Shown: positions 34,868 through 44,141 of the stretch, one piece after another
Position numbering within the stretch: the stretch's first letter is position 1
Layout of the letters: the number at the start of each line of letters is the position of its first letter
Source: Pseudalkalibacillus hwajinpoensis
GTDB lineage: Bacteria > Bacillota > Bacilli > Bacillales > Guptibacillaceae
Assembly (NCBI RefSeq): GCF_015234585.1
Contig: NZ_JADFCM010000001.1
Span: 558,001-622,000 of the forward strand
Length of the DNA stretch: 64,000 nucleotides
Reading direction: 5' to 3'
The notes under the pieces: model-generated
Seen by the model: only the letters and a program-made list of their open reading frames with translations
Told to the model about the DNA's origin: nothing
Database searches by the model: none
Translations under genes and position numbers: made by a program

Positions 34868-35135
34868 GTCCAGCACCTCCTTGTTTCTCTCTTTCCTTGT
34901 TAATTACAGTCTACGCCGTATGCGTATCAAATAAACCAGTCACCAGTTCGGTTTTCAACTCATACTTAAGATGGAGATTTCCTAAGCCTTTTCCTCCATT
35001 CGACAAATAGCGGGGAGTGACAGGCACCAGCACTTGACAGTGCCACAAATTGGTAGTATTTTAGATTAATGCCGACTAAACTTATATGGATTATAAAGTT
35101 TTGGTTTTATAGAGAAAATAAAAGGGGGAAATAGC
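34868..35135. other. Intergenic region before tcyP
   Basis: Holds the leader of the reverse-strand small ORFs, a repeat copy at 34999-35028 and the tcyP promoter region. The tcyP RBS is AAAGGGGGAAA. I see no further ORF. Confidence 0.5.
34999..35028 (+). repeat. Third copy of the TTCGACAAATAGCGGG repeat
   Basis: TTCGACAAATAGCGGG followed by GAGTGACAGGCACC, about 110 bases before tcyP. It differs from the in-gene copy at 29517 at two adjacent positions. Confidence 0.85.
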
Positions 35136-36530
35136 GTGGATACATTTTTAGTCATTGTGAATATTGCCATTTTACTTGTTCTTATTGGTGTTTTAATTAA
35201 GATGCAACAGAAGCATGTGTCTTTTAGTAAGCGTGTGTTTGCTGGTTTAGGATTTGGGGTTGTGTTAGGTGTTTACTTGCAAGCTGTCTTCGGAGCTAGC
35301 TCAGAGATTGTGAGTCAAACATCAGATTGGTATAGCATTGTAGGGAGCGGATATGTACGCCTTCTAATGATGATTGTTATACCACTTGTCATGGTTTCGA
35401 TCATTCAATCGATTACGAACCTTGAGAAGACTTCAGAGCTTGGCAAAATGTCAGGCTGGATTATTGGAATCCTTGTATCAACCGCGATGGTTGCAGCGAT
35501 CGTTGGTGTAGGAAGCTCGCTCGTCTTTGATTTAAATGCTGAGCAAATTGAAGCAGGGCAAGCGGAACAGGATCGTGGAAGCTATCTAGAAGAAACGCTT
35601 GGTAGTGTGAAAGATATGAGTACGCCAGATAAAATTCTTGCGTTTATCCCTGCAAATCCGTTTGAAGATATGACAGGAGCTCGCCCGACCTCAACAATTG
35701 CCGTTGTTATATTCTCAGCTATTGTTGGAATCGCGGCACTAGGTGTACGTCGTAAAAATCCAGAGCAAGCAGCCGTCTTCACGAAAGGTGTGAATGCTGT
35801 CTATGCGATCGTTATGAGAATCGTCACACTAGTTCTTCGCTTAACTCCATTCGGGATTATGGGCTTGATGGCAACTACCGTCGCTCAAACGAACGTAGGC
35901 GGTATTCTCGAACTCGGGAAATTCGTTCTTGCATCCTATTTAGCACTGCTTGTGATGTTTATCATTCATTTGATTTTGGTTGCGACAGGTGGATTAAATC
36001 CACTAACATATTTGAAGAAGGTATTACCTGTTCTTACGTTTGCCTTCACTTCTCGTTCAAGTGCAGGGACAATTCCTTTGAATATTTCCGCTCAGAAAAA
36101 TAGCCTTGGTGTTGATGAAGGAACAGCGAACATGTCTGCATCCTTTGGTGCAACGATTGGCCAAAATGGTTGCGCTGGTATTTATCCAGCGATGCTCGCA
36201 GTTATGATTGCGCCAACGGTAGGTATTGATCCGCTCAGTCCTGGATTTTTAATCCAACTTGTCTTAATCGTTGGTATTAGTTCGTTTGGTGTGGCTGGAG
36301 TCGGAGGCGGAGCGACATTTGCTGCGTTAATCGTTCTTTCTTCTATGAACCTACCCGTTTACTTAGCCGGTCTTCTCATTTCTGTTGAGCCACTCATTGA
36401 TATGGGGCGGACGGCGTTAAATGTGAATGGTGCGATGACTTCAGGTACACTAACATCACGAATTCTTGGCAAGTTGAACCACGATAAGTTCAATGATTCA
36501 AATGCTGTTGAAAAAGATATTGCCGTTTAA
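35136..36530 (+). CDS. tcyP: Sodium/L-cystine symporter TcyP
   Basis: A 464-residue dicarboxylate/amino acid:cation symporter (DAACS/SLC1 type). The start LVIVNIAILLVLIGVLIKMQQKHVSFSKRV-type pattern, GSGYVRLLMMIVIPLVMVSII, TSRSSAGTIPLNI and the C-terminal substrate region SFGVAGVGGGATFAALIVL match B. subtilis TcyP (463 aa). About eight helices plus two re-entrant loops are expected. It imports cystine as a sulfur source and stands near the S-box-controlled methionine importer, although no S-box or T-box was seen directly before it. GTG start, own terminator. Confidence 0.9.
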   Translation: MDTFLVIVNIAILLVLIGVLIKMQQKHVSFSKRVFAGLGFGVVLGVYLQAVFGASSEIVSQTSDWYSIVGSGYVRLLMMIVIPLVMVSIIQSITNLEKTSELGKMSGWIIGILVSTAMVAAIVGVGSSLVFDLNAEQIEAGQAEQDRGSYLEETLGSVKDMSTPDKILAFIPANPFEDMTGARPTSTIAVVIFSAIVGIAALGVRRKNPEQAAVFTKGVNAVYAIVMRIVTLVLRLTPFGIMGLMATTVAQTNVGGILELGKFVLASYLALLVMFIIHLILVATGGLNPLTYLKKVLPVLTFAFTSRSSAGTIPLNISAQKNSLGVDEGTANMSASFGATIGQNGCAGIYPAMLAVMIAPTVGIDPLSPGFLIQLVLIVGISSFGVAGVGGGATFAALIVLSSMNLPVYLAGLLISVEPLIDMGRTALNVNGAMTSGTLTSRILGKLNHDKFNDSNAVEKDIAV

Positions 36531-36540
36531 CTAACGGATG

Positions 36541-36573
36541 AAGCCCGCTTCCCATAGAAGGCGGGCTTTTTTA
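36541..36573 (+). terminator. Rho-independent terminator after tcyP
   Basis: AAGCCCGCTTC and GAAGGCGGGCTT form a stem around CCATA, followed by a T-run (36541-36573). Confidence 0.92.
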
Positions 36574-36709
36574 TGAGAAGAATAACTCGATTGACATAGT
36601 GCATCGTCATAACCCGGTCAGTTTGTTGTTAGGAATTTTTCCATGTGAAGGAAGTGCAACCACCACCGTCGAAAAAGATAAAGGTACAAACGGTCAGGGG
36701 GAGAAGCGT

Positions 36710-37210
36710 ATGTATGCGATCAGATTACTCGTCGTAGTTTTGATAATGTTGATGGCCGCTTCATGTTCGTCTAAGGCTACAACCGTTCATCATGAAAAAA
36801 CAGATACCGTTCATTTAGTTCCTGAGGGGTTTGAAGGGAAATTGATCGTGATTTACAACGTGGAAAGCGCTCCAAAATTAAAACAAGAAAAAGGTTTTAC
36901 AGTTATTCCTTATAGCGAAGACGGTATGTATTTAACTTCAACGGAAGATATGAAATACGGGGCAGTAACGGATGAATTCTATTACGTGGATCAAAAAGAC
37001 AAGCGTACTGAAATTGATACAAGCTGTACGTATTTGTTCCCAAATAGCGGAATCACTATAGAAGGTCGCCGCCTCCTTTATAATGCTTTTTATTTAACAC
37101 AGTCACACTGTAGTGAAGATTTTCATGGTAAAGGTCCTGAAAATGAAGGGAATCGAAACATTTTCGCTAGCGTAGAGGAGAAGTTAAAGAAAGAGGGGAT
37201 TTTAGAGTAA
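36710..37210 (+). CDS. Lipoprotein of unknown function, DUF6843-like
   Basis: From ATG 36710 (RBS GGGGGAGAAG) the protein has 166 residues with a lipoprotein signal ending in lipobox MAASC. The longer open frame from 36599 puts a non-signal stretch in front and is rejected. The body (VPEGFEGKLIVIYNVESAPK, FTVIPYSEDGMY, YGAVTDEFYYVD) resembles short secreted Bacillaceae proteins annotated as DUF6843. Two Cys near the end (DTSCTYLF, QSHCSED) could pair. It is a single gene with terminators on both sides; role unknown. Confidence 0.7.
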   Translation: MYAIRLLVVVLIMLMAASCSSKATTVHHEKTDTVHLVPEGFEGKLIVIYNVESAPKLKQEKGFTVIPYSEDGMYLTSTEDMKYGAVTDEFYYVDQKDKRTEIDTSCTYLFPNSGITIEGRRLLYNAFYLTQSHCSEDFHGKGPENEGNRNIFASVEEKLKKEGILE

Positions 37211-37278
37211 GGTTCTTTAAATTGAGACATATCGAGGGTTCAAGTTTTTCACAAGAAAGTAAACCACACACTTGAACA

Positions 37279-37320
37279 GCATAAAAAATGACGGCGCATA
37301 AGGGCCGTCATTTTTTATGC
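37279..37320. terminator. Bidirectional terminator
   Basis: GCATAAAAAATGACGG and CCGTCATTTTTTATGC form a perfect 16-base-pair stem around a ten-base loop. It gives a T-run on both strands, between the convergent lipoprotein and histidine phosphatase genes; its right arm overlaps the phosphatase stop. Confidence 0.92.
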
Positions 37321-37881
37321 TGTTCTTTCCCAAATACGGTCCACCTTCATTAACTCTTCTCCTTGAAAGGTGAGGCAATACACATCAGGCATATCGAGAT
37401 TTTCCCAAAAGTGTCTATCGTACTGATCATCGAAATGACTCATCATGAGAACCATTAAATTCCCGTGAGTACCAATCACTACGCTTTTTCCTTTGTATGT
37501 TTTAAGTACGTTTTGAAGGGCGCTCACTCCTCGGCTACGAGCGAATTCGTTGGATTCACCACCAGGGTAGCTAAACGTTTCATCTTGCCAAACAGCGTCG
37601 ATCGCGGATTGGAAATCCTCAACAGGTTGCCCTGCAAGTGTTCGCTCTTTAAATGCTTCTATAACTTGAATGTCTATCGAGTGATGTTTTGCGATGCCTT
37701 CAACTGTATGAATCGCTCGGTTATAAGGGCTAGAAAGCACAACATCAATTTGTTTTTCTTTCATTAGATATGTAAGGCTCTTTTCATCTCTGTTACCTTT
37801 AAGTGATAATCCTCGTCCGTATTCATCAGGTGTATAAGAAGAATGAGCATGACGAACAAGATAAATTTTTGTTTCATTCAT
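37315..37881 (-). CDS. Histidine phosphatase (phosphoglycerate mutase-like) family protein
   Basis: A 188-residue cytosolic protein of the histidine phosphatase superfamily. The catalytic motif is YLVRHAHSS near residue 7 (RHAH instead of RHG/RHAE), followed by VVLSSPYNRAIHTVEGIA and the second His in VIGTHGNLMVLM. Such proteins range from phosphatases of sugar phosphates or phosphoserine to cofactor-independent roles, so substrate is open. It ends in a bidirectional terminator; a palindromic repeat lies 20 bases before its start. Confidence 0.85.
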   Translation of the reverse strand: MNETKIYLVRHAHSSYTPDEYGRGLSLKGNRDEKSLTYLMKEKQIDVVLSSPYNRAIHTVEGIAKHHSIDIQVIEAFKERTLAGQPVEDFQSAIDAVWQDETFSYPGGESNEFARSRGVSALQNVLKTYKGKSVVIGTHGNLMVLMMSHFDDQYDRHFWENLDMPDVYCLTFQGEELMKVDRIWERTA

Positions 37882-37901
37882 TTATCGCTTCACCTCTTTA
37901 A

Positions 37902-37939
37902 AGGAGCGGGGGTCAGGTCCGCACCTGACCCCCGCTCCT
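37902..37939. repeat. Perfect palindromic repeat, GGGGTCAGGT type
   Basis: AGGAGCGGGGGTCAGGT (37902-37918), centre CCGC, and ACCTGACCCCCGCTCCT (37923-37939) form a perfect 17-base-pair stem. It lies four bases after the stop of the LuxR-family gene (minus strand). Confidence 0.9.
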
Positions 37940-37942
37940 CCA

Positions 37943-39925
37943 TTATTTCCACTCAAGCATAATACGCGTTAGCTGCGTGCGGTTCTTTACACCCGTTTTT
38001 TCGTAAATTCGACTTAAATGCTTTTTGATAGTCACTTCGCTTAAGGAGAGTTCAGCAGCAAGATTAGCATTTGAGTATCCTTGGATGACGAGTGTAACAA
38101 CCTCTTCTTCACGCGGGGTAAACTGAAATGGATGGTGCGGTGTTTCCGTTAGATTTACGCCGAGCGCCTGTGCGAATGTTTCAAGGTACTGGGAAAGACG
38201 AGCGTTTCTTAAATCAAGTTCATAAGTCCTGGAAGGGCGGTCGGGACCATAGTCAAAATGCATTGCATCGTGTAATTCGTTGAAACGGAACTGCTCTAAT
38301 AAATCTTGATAAAAAGGAAGCGGTGTCGATGCAACGAGAATTCCTTCTGTTAGAACAAGAGGCAGAAGATGATACAAAAGTGCCTGGCGATCTTCTATTT
38401 GATTCACATTTTTAACACCGAGGTATCGAATGACCCACCCTGCTGGCTTATCCTGAGACAAAATACGTTTTTCTTCTGAAGAAGACAGCCTCTTAAAATA
38501 ACTTCTTGTAACAGGGCTTTGCTGTAGCTTCTTAAGCGTGCTGGACTGGATTGGAATAAGAAAAGCGATTCCAATGACTTTTCCACCACGGTGACGTAGC
38601 AGTTTCACATGCTGAATCCCTACAGACTCAATCATTTCCTTCGTTATATAGGCGGACTCCTTATCGCCGCTCTTTGGAGCACGTTGATGAAAACCCTGGC
38701 TACTTTGATCATTAACGAACGAGGCTTCGCCGGCGTCATTCATCGTGGGATGGCTCTTCAAATAAGGAAGAACCTCGTCCCAATCGTCTGAGCTAGCAGA
38801 TGTCATACTATAGGTAGAAAGCGTGTCATGATCAAATAAAGAAGCACGCATCATTGGTTCACCAAGCAAGTAGAAGAATTCGCTAATTTCGGTGGAATCC
38901 ATTACACGATCATGCTTAAAAAAGGATCGACAATAGAGCAGGGCGCGTTTCCATAATTGATGATAATACGTGGGTTTTCTTCTACGCAGGTCGTCTCTCA
39001 TTGCCCGTTGAAAAAGAGTGTTAAGCTGCCACCCTGACTCTGTTTCCTCAAAAAAGGAAAGGGATACGAGTGCTTCAAAATCTTTTCGCGAGATCGTTTG
39101 ATCCAGCATTACTTCAAGCTTTTCCTGTTGAATGTAGTGACCAATCGACGCCACTTCTATGTAGGGAAGGAGGCGATCATCTTCAAGTTCACTTAGCCAT
39201 TCTTGGACGACGGTTCTATAAATTTTCTGCTCATCCTTTTCATTCCATTCCTGCGTCTCGTTTAGTTTCTGAACGCAAAGCGATAATGCATAGGGATTAC
39301 CACTTGAAAATTGCCAGGCTAACTTAGTGAGCTCTGGTTTAAGAGTGCGAAAGGCAGAATCATACTGTCCGATGCTGAAACCTTTTAATTCAATGGAAGT
39401 AATGAAAGGATACCAGATCGATGCCCTCCAGGATTCCCTGAGCTTTTTGCGCCCGCAAAAAATGAGAATGCTTGAAGAGGGAAGAGATGGAAGGAAAGAT
39501 TGCCTGAACCATTCATCTAATTTTTCAAAGCGTTCATATGAGTCAATGGCTATGACGAAACGAATTCCTTGTTGTTCAAGATGTTGGATGTGCATATTAA
39601 TTGCTTCAAGAGGCGAAATGTATAGGTTAGATGCTCCCATTTGCTCCAATAGTAATTGAAGAAAAGCGGATGGTTCAGCCTTTGAATACTGTGCGTTTAC
39701 AAGGTAGAAAACAATATCTCTGTCTGACGCTTCCTTTTGATAATGCGTCATTAGCTCACTTTTACCTGTCCCGGGCTGTCCATATACGGATAGAATGCTG
39801 CTACCGTTTTGATCTAGCAAACGAGAAAATACGGCTAACTCTTTTTCTCTCGTAATATTAAACGGAAAAGCCTTCGACTGAATTTGTTCTTGATTGGGGT
39901 TATCTGGAAGGTTCATCCTTATCAC
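37943..39925 (-). CDS. LuxR-family transcriptional regulator with AAA/NB-ARC-type ATPase domain
   Basis: A 660-residue protein. Walker A YGQPGTGKSEL lies near residues 48-58, a Walker B-like FVIAIDSYERF near 122, and the AAA_16-type ATPase region ends near 330. A middle sensing region of unknown fold follows. The C-terminal LuxR helix-turn-helix (about 595-655) reads FTPREEEVVTLVIQGYSNAN, then LAAELSLSEVTIKKHLSRIY. The layout resembles MalT/LAL regulators but is shorter. It is monocistronic and divergent from the DUF4870 gene; target and ligand are unknown. Confidence 0.87.
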   Translation of the reverse strand: MIRMNLPDNPNQEQIQSKAFPFNITREKELAVFSRLLDQNGSSILSVYGQPGTGKSELMTHYQKEASDRDIVFYLVNAQYSKAEPSAFLQLLLEQMGASNLYISPLEAINMHIQHLEQQGIRFVIAIDSYERFEKLDEWFRQSFLPSLPSSSILIFCGRKKLRESWRASIWYPFITSIELKGFSIGQYDSAFRTLKPELTKLAWQFSSGNPYALSLCVQKLNETQEWNEKDEQKIYRTVVQEWLSELEDDRLLPYIEVASIGHYIQQEKLEVMLDQTISRKDFEALVSLSFFEETESGWQLNTLFQRAMRDDLRRRKPTYYHQLWKRALLYCRSFFKHDRVMDSTEISEFFYLLGEPMMRASLFDHDTLSTYSMTSASSDDWDEVLPYLKSHPTMNDAGEASFVNDQSSQGFHQRAPKSGDKESAYITKEMIESVGIQHVKLLRHRGGKVIGIAFLIPIQSSTLKKLQQSPVTRSYFKRLSSSEEKRILSQDKPAGWVIRYLGVKNVNQIEDRQALLYHLLPLVLTEGILVASTPLPFYQDLLEQFRFNELHDAMHFDYGPDRPSRTYELDLRNARLSQYLETFAQALGVNLTETPHHPFQFTPREEEVVTLVIQGYSNANLAAELSLSEVTIKKHLSRIYEKTGVKNRTQLTRIMLEWK

Positions 39926-40052
39926 ACTCCACTGAAAAAGTACTCGATTTTTGTCTAAGTAGTATACTTTCGTATACTACCCTCCAATTCCTGCTTTTGA
40001 TAAAATTAATTTATACAATATTCAGAATTTACAAAATAAGGGAGGTATCGCA

Positions 40053-40430
40053 GTGGAAACAGGGAATAACCCTGAAAAAATGGGCCAAACCCCTCGCAAA
40101 ACATCGAGTGGTATGGAGGAAAATGTCTCAGGACTGTTGACCTATGTGCTGGGGTTCGTGACAGGTATTATTTTCTTGTTGATTGAAAAGGAAAACAAAT
40201 TTGTGCGTTTTCATGCCATGCAGTCGATCGTTGTGTTCGGAACATTATTTGTCGCAAGTCTTGTTATGAATGTGATTCCAATTATAGGATCGCTTGTCTC
40301 TCTTCTTATATTGCCACCGCTAAGCTTAATTGTTTGGATTGTCTTGATGGTAAAAGCTTATCAGGGACAGATGTATAAGCTACCGATTGTAGGCGAATTT
40401 GCAGAGAAACAGCTAGAGAAAATCAAATAA
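40053..40430 (+). CDS. DUF4870-family membrane protein
   Basis: A 125-residue protein starting at GTG after GGGAGG. It has a polar N-terminus of about 28 residues, then three hydrophobic segments (about 30-48, 60-80, 83-105) and the family features LLTYVLGFVTGIIFLLIEKENKFVRFHAMQS. This is the DUF4870 (TIC20-like) family; function is not known. Single gene with its own terminator, divergent from the LuxR-type regulator, which might control it. Confidence 0.87.
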   Translation: METGNNPEKMGQTPRKTSSGMEENVSGLLTYVLGFVTGIIFLLIEKENKFVRFHAMQSIVVFGTLFVASLVMNVIPIIGSLVSLLILPPLSLIVWIVLMVKAYQGQMYKLPIVGEFAEKQLEKIK

Positions 40431-40431
40431 T

Positions 40432-40471
40432 AAAAACCGCATTCCTCTATTATGGGAGGAGTGCGGTTTTT
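40432..40471 (+). terminator. Rho-independent terminator after the DUF4870 gene
   Basis: AAAAACCGCA (40432-40441) pairs with TGCGGTTTTT (40462-40471), with inner CTCC/GGAG pairing; it is close to symmetric and may also serve galU on the minus strand. Confidence 0.88.
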
Positions 40472-40478
40472 GTCTTAC

Positions 40479-41369
40479 TTATTTATTTGTTGTGAGTTCT
40501 TGATCCACAACTTGTTTTAAATAGTTCATCACATCTTTTTGGAGATCTGGACGATTAAGGGCAAAATCAACTGTTGCTTTTATAAATCCGAATTTATCAC
40601 CAACGTCATAACGTTGACCTTCGAACTCATGAGCAAAGACTGCTTGCTGCTCATTTAGCACCTTGATCGCATCTGTAAGCTGAATTTCTCCGCCTGCCCC
40701 TTTAGGTAGGTTCTCAAGAATAGAGAAGATTTCAGGTGTTAAGATGTAGCGTCCAAGAATGGCATAATTAGAAGGTGCCTCTTCAAGGGATGGTTTCTCA
40801 ACGAGTGACTTAATTGGAATAATGCCGTTGTCAATTTGTTCTCCCTTAGGAGAGATGATTCCGTATTTAGAAACAGCATCGTCAGCCACTTGTTGAACAC
40901 CTACGATTGAAGTGCGGTAACGATTGTAGCTATCCATTAGCTGGCCGATACATGGTTGATCTGATTTTACAATGTCATCACCAAGGAGAACAGCGAAAGG
41001 TTCATTGCCGATGAAACGGCTAGCACAATTAATGGCATGACCAAGTCCTTTAGGTTCTTTTTGGCGAATGTAGTGAATGTTAGCGAGATTAGAAATTTGT
41101 TGTACTTCTTTTAACATCTTGTCTTTTTGCTTCTTGATAAGCGTTTCTTCAAGCTCATATGATTTATCGAAATGATCTTCAATAGCACGCTTTCCGCGAC
41201 CGCTAACGATGATAATGTCTTCAATTCCAGCAGCGACAGCCTCTTCTACAATATATTGAATCGTTGGCTTGTCCACGATTGGTAGCATTTCTTTTGGCTG
41301 TGCCTTAGTTGCTGGTAAGAACCTTGTTCCAAGACCAGCGGCAGGTATAATCGCCTTTCTAACTCTCAT
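40479..41369 (-). CDS. galU: UTP-glucose-1-phosphate uridylyltransferase (GalU/GtaB)
   Basis: A 296-residue nucleotidyltransferase. The start [26 protein letters not shown] is the UTP-binding loop. [10 protein letters not shown] and [10 protein letters not shown] and the [21 protein letters not shown]-terminal segment are characteristic. It makes UDP-glucose for glycosylation of teichoic acids, glycolipid anchors and, via galE, UDP-galactose. Its position next to the tag-like cluster fits envelope synthesis. RBS GGGAGG before the ATG. Confidence 0.95.
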   Translation of the reverse strand: MRVRKAIIPAAGLGTRFLPATKAQPKEMLPIVDKPTIQYIVEEAVAAGIEDIIIVSGRGKRAIEDHFDKSYELEETLIKKQKDKMLKEVQQISNLANIHYIRQKEPKGLGHAINCASRFIGNEPFAVLLGDDIVKSDQPCIGQLMDSYNRYRTSIVGVQQVADDAVSKYGIISPKGEQIDNGIIPIKSLVEKPSLEEAPSNYAILGRYILTPEIFSILENLPKGAGGEIQLTDAIKVLNEQQAVFAHEFEGQRYDVGDKFGFIKATVDFALNRPDLQKDVMNYLKQVVDQELTTNK

Positions 41370-42224
41370 GTTGAATCCTCCCAGTAACTAATTGTTTTCA
41401 AAATCCCAATAAGTGCTTACTAATATTAACATATATCATGACTATTTTCCTGCATTTTCATAATGAAGAGACATGACGATAGGAAGACTTCACTCGAATT
41501 AAACTAAAATCGAGAATCAACAATTAATGCTAACATAGCTTTGCAAATAAGAAGCCATTCTTCATTGTCGTTGGCTTCCATAACAGATTTTTCGACAGCG
41601 ATAGTCGGTATCCTTCTCATTTGGGTAATGTTATGATAAAGCATAACGAAATAACGCTTTTCTTTGTGTTTATTGAGTCTTGTTTGCTTTTATTGACCTT
41701 TGCTTCTCATATCTTCATTGTTTTTAATTACATCTAAAAGGGTAATGAAGGTTAACTATGTATAAGTCTGTTTAAGTATAAAATGGATCATTTTTTTCAA
41801 CGATAGAATCTCCTATTCCCATAGCAATCAAAAAGTATGTGTCGGATTTAGATTGCATAGGTCACTAAAGTACGTGATTCTAACTAAGCATCCATTTATT
41901 ACAAGTGATCGTAGGGCCACAATCTTAATGAGAGCGACGAAGGATGTCAGTATGTTAATTAAGACGTGAATGCATTATGAAATATTAAAATACCGCTCAT
42001 TTCAAACTCGCTTTTCTGCGATAAGTCTTTGTTTATTCTTAGAAAACGACAGCAATGGCCGATGATTGTTCACACAATTGAAAGAAAATAAATTACTTTT
42101 CCCTTATTTTTACAATGATTCTTTAACCTGTATCATGTATACTTAAATATTAGATTGAAAAGGTTTATGTAAGTCTCTTAGATTAAAAGAGAGATAAGGC
42201 GAAGTTGTGAAGGGATGAAAAGAA
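41370..42224. other. Long intergenic region between galU and the envelope cluster
   Basis: About 855 AT-rich bases with no ORF carrying a ribosome site on either strand. Two small dyads are visible: GAAGCCA (41551-41557) with TGGCTTC (41572-41578), and GTTATG/CATAAC around 41630-41648. The galU promoter must be near 41400 and the glycosyltransferase promoter before 42200, but the boxes are not clear. Room exists for a small RNA or complex regulation; none can be shown. Confidence 0.5.
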
Positions 42225-43280
42225 ATGAAAGAATTGTTCTTTTCCGTGCTTCTCGTCGTGAAGAATGAAGAGAGGTATATACGAAAGTTGCTGGAAGGTG
42301 TCTTGCAACAGGAGTTTCCTCAAGATTCATATGAAATTCTAGTAGTAGATGGAATGTCGTCCGATCGAACGAAGGATATTATAGAAGATGTTAGTAGTAA
42401 GAACCCGGGAAGAATACGGTTGTTTGAAAACCCAAAAGAGACGTTGCCGACAGGATGGAATCTTGCCATTCAAAATGCGAAAGGGCAATACATTCTACGA
42501 GTAGATGGTCATACTATGATTCCAACTAATTTCCTTACGAGTTATTACGACTTAACTCAGCGTCAGCCAGATATGGACTGCGTTGGTGGAGTCATTCGAA
42601 CGGAAGGAAAAGGGTTCTGGGGAACGATTAATGCTTATGTTTACTCACATCCTATGGGCGTTGGGAACTCTATGTTCCGCATCACTAAAAGCTCTAGCAA
42701 ATGGGAAGGGCGAGTAGATACTGTGCCATATGGCGCTTACAAACGTGAAGTGTTCCAGAAAGCCGGATTATTCAACGAAAACTTAAGAAGAAGTGAAGAT
42801 ATTGAATTTCATGCGAGAGTACGGAATCAGGGTGGCAAGTTTTATTTATCAAGCGAAATTGCTTCCACTTACTACGCAAGAGATAGTCTGAAAGCATTTG
42901 TTCAGAAATCCTATGCAGATGGAAAATGGGGTATTATTGCATCGAGAAGTACTCGAGGTGTGATGAGATTCCGACAGCTTGCTCCGTTAATGGCATTTCT
43001 AACTGGAACAGGTCTTGGAATTGGAGCGCTATTTAACAATGCGTTTCTAATTAGCTTAATCACGCTCGTTACTATTTATATGATGATGATCGGCATTTCT
43101 TCGCTAGGAGTTATTAAAAAACATGGTTTCCGCGCTTATTTCCCAACTGTGATGCAGTTCTTTTTGCTTCACTTTACGAGAGGACTTGGACTAGTAGGCG
43201 GATACTTTAGCAAACAATACTGGAAGGTGAAGACCGGTCATGAAAAATGGGCAAGAATTACTACCGACCACATTTCTTGA
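42225..43280 (+). CDS. Family 2 glycosyltransferase, ExoA/succinoglycan-type
   Basis: A 351-residue inner-membrane glycosyltransferase. A GT-A domain at residues 1 to about 235 has FSVLLVVKNEERYIRKLL, EILVVDGMSSDRTKD, YILRVDGHTMIP (DxD-like DGH) and RRSEDIEFHARVRNQGG. Two or three helices follow (about 250-320). It resembles ExoA-type enzymes of polysaccharide synthesis. The next gene starts within its last 41 bases. It probably adds a sugar to a lipid-linked intermediate of the wall polymer made here; donor and acceptor are unknown. Confidence 0.88.
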   Translation: MKELFFSVLLVVKNEERYIRKLLEGVLQQEFPQDSYEILVVDGMSSDRTKDIIEDVSSKNPGRIRLFENPKETLPTGWNLAIQNAKGQYILRVDGHTMIPTNFLTSYYDLTQRQPDMDCVGGVIRTEGKGFWGTINAYVYSHPMGVGNSMFRITKSSSKWEGRVDTVPYGAYKREVFQKAGLFNENLRRSEDIEFHARVRNQGGKFYLSSEIASTYYARDSLKAFVQKSYADGKWGIIASRSTRGVMRFRQLAPLMAFLTGTGLGIGALFNNAFLISLITLVTIYMMMIGISSLGVIKKHGFRAYFPTVMQFFLLHFTRGLGLVGGYFSKQYWKVKTGHEKWARITTDHIS

Positions 43281-44013
43281 TAATGAGACGATCCTTGCAT
43301 ATCGTAAGCAGTCTCAAACATTAAGTTACAAAGAAGATCTGTGGTCATGGTACGTACTGCGTCGAATTTCGATTTACCTTACAATTCTTTTTTGTAAGAT
43401 GCGTATAAAACCAAATACGATAAGCTGGATGAGTGTATTCTTCATTCTCATATCAGGCTTATCACTTGTGATTGCTACACCACTATCCATTATACTTGCG
43501 GCGCTCTTTTACAATATCGGTTATTTACTTGATTGTGTAGATGGTGAAGTTGCTCGCATTACGAAGCAAACGTCGTCGAAAGGTTATTATATCGATATTA
43601 TTATCCAAGCAGCTGCTCTACCTGTCTTTTTATCGATGGTTTTAACGGTATTAAGACAAGCTGGAATGCTAGATGTTAGTATACTCGAAATGGTTCTTGT
43701 TTATGCAACGTTTGTTGCGATTATTATGGCATTACTCGTTCCGATTGCTTATCAATTAACGAAGCTGACGATGTCACAATCAACCACTCAAGATCCTGTT
43801 AATTCGATTCGAGATGGATCATTATTCTTTGATATTGTAGCTGTTCTGCTCGGTCTACCTGGTTTCTTTGTAGCTGTTGTTGTCATCATCATTGTTGAAC
43901 AACTAACAGGAGTAGATCTGCTACTTTACTATATATCCTTTTTCCTTGCCATGCTTGTATTAAAGACAGGCCTACGGGTCTTCATTACATCACGTTCATT
44001 TGATAAGAGCTAA
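43240..44013 (+). CDS. CDP-alcohol phosphatidyltransferase family protein with altered last catalytic Asp
   Basis: A 257-residue membrane protein. The family signature D-x2-D-G-x2-A-R-x8-G-x3-D-x3-D is present as D98, D101-G, A105-R106, G115 and D119, but the final Asp, thought to be the catalytic base, is Gln123. About six helices. A cytosolic N-terminal part (1-45) precedes them. GGAAGGTG lies ten bases before the ATG, inside the glycosyltransferase gene. With tagD next door, a CDP-glycerol-type donor is a natural guess, but activity is uncertain given Q123. Confidence 0.82.
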   Translation: MKNGQELLPTTFLDNETILAYRKQSQTLSYKEDLWSWYVLRRISIYLTILFCKMRIKPNTISWMSVFFILISGLSLVIATPLSIILAALFYNIGYLLDCVDGEVARITKQTSSKGYYIDIIIQAAALPVFLSMVLTVLRQAGMLDVSILEMVLVYATFVAIIMALLVPIAYQLTKLTMSQSTTQDPVNSIRDGSLFFDIVAVLLGLPGFFVAVVVIIIVEQLTGVDLLLYYISFFLAMLVLKTGLRVFITSRSFDKS

Positions 44014-44141
44014 TATTCAATATAAATCCATTATAAATCATAATGAACTCGCGTGATGTTAAGTGTTATTAAAGATTGTAAATTGTATGTTAATTCACGT
44101 CTCGTAAAAATTATTAAACACTACTAACTGGAGGGGTCGAA

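Noticed and set aside
36599..36709. N-terminal extension of the DUF6843-like lipoprotein
   Set aside because: No ribosome site, and it would bury the lipoprotein signal peptide that starts at 36710.
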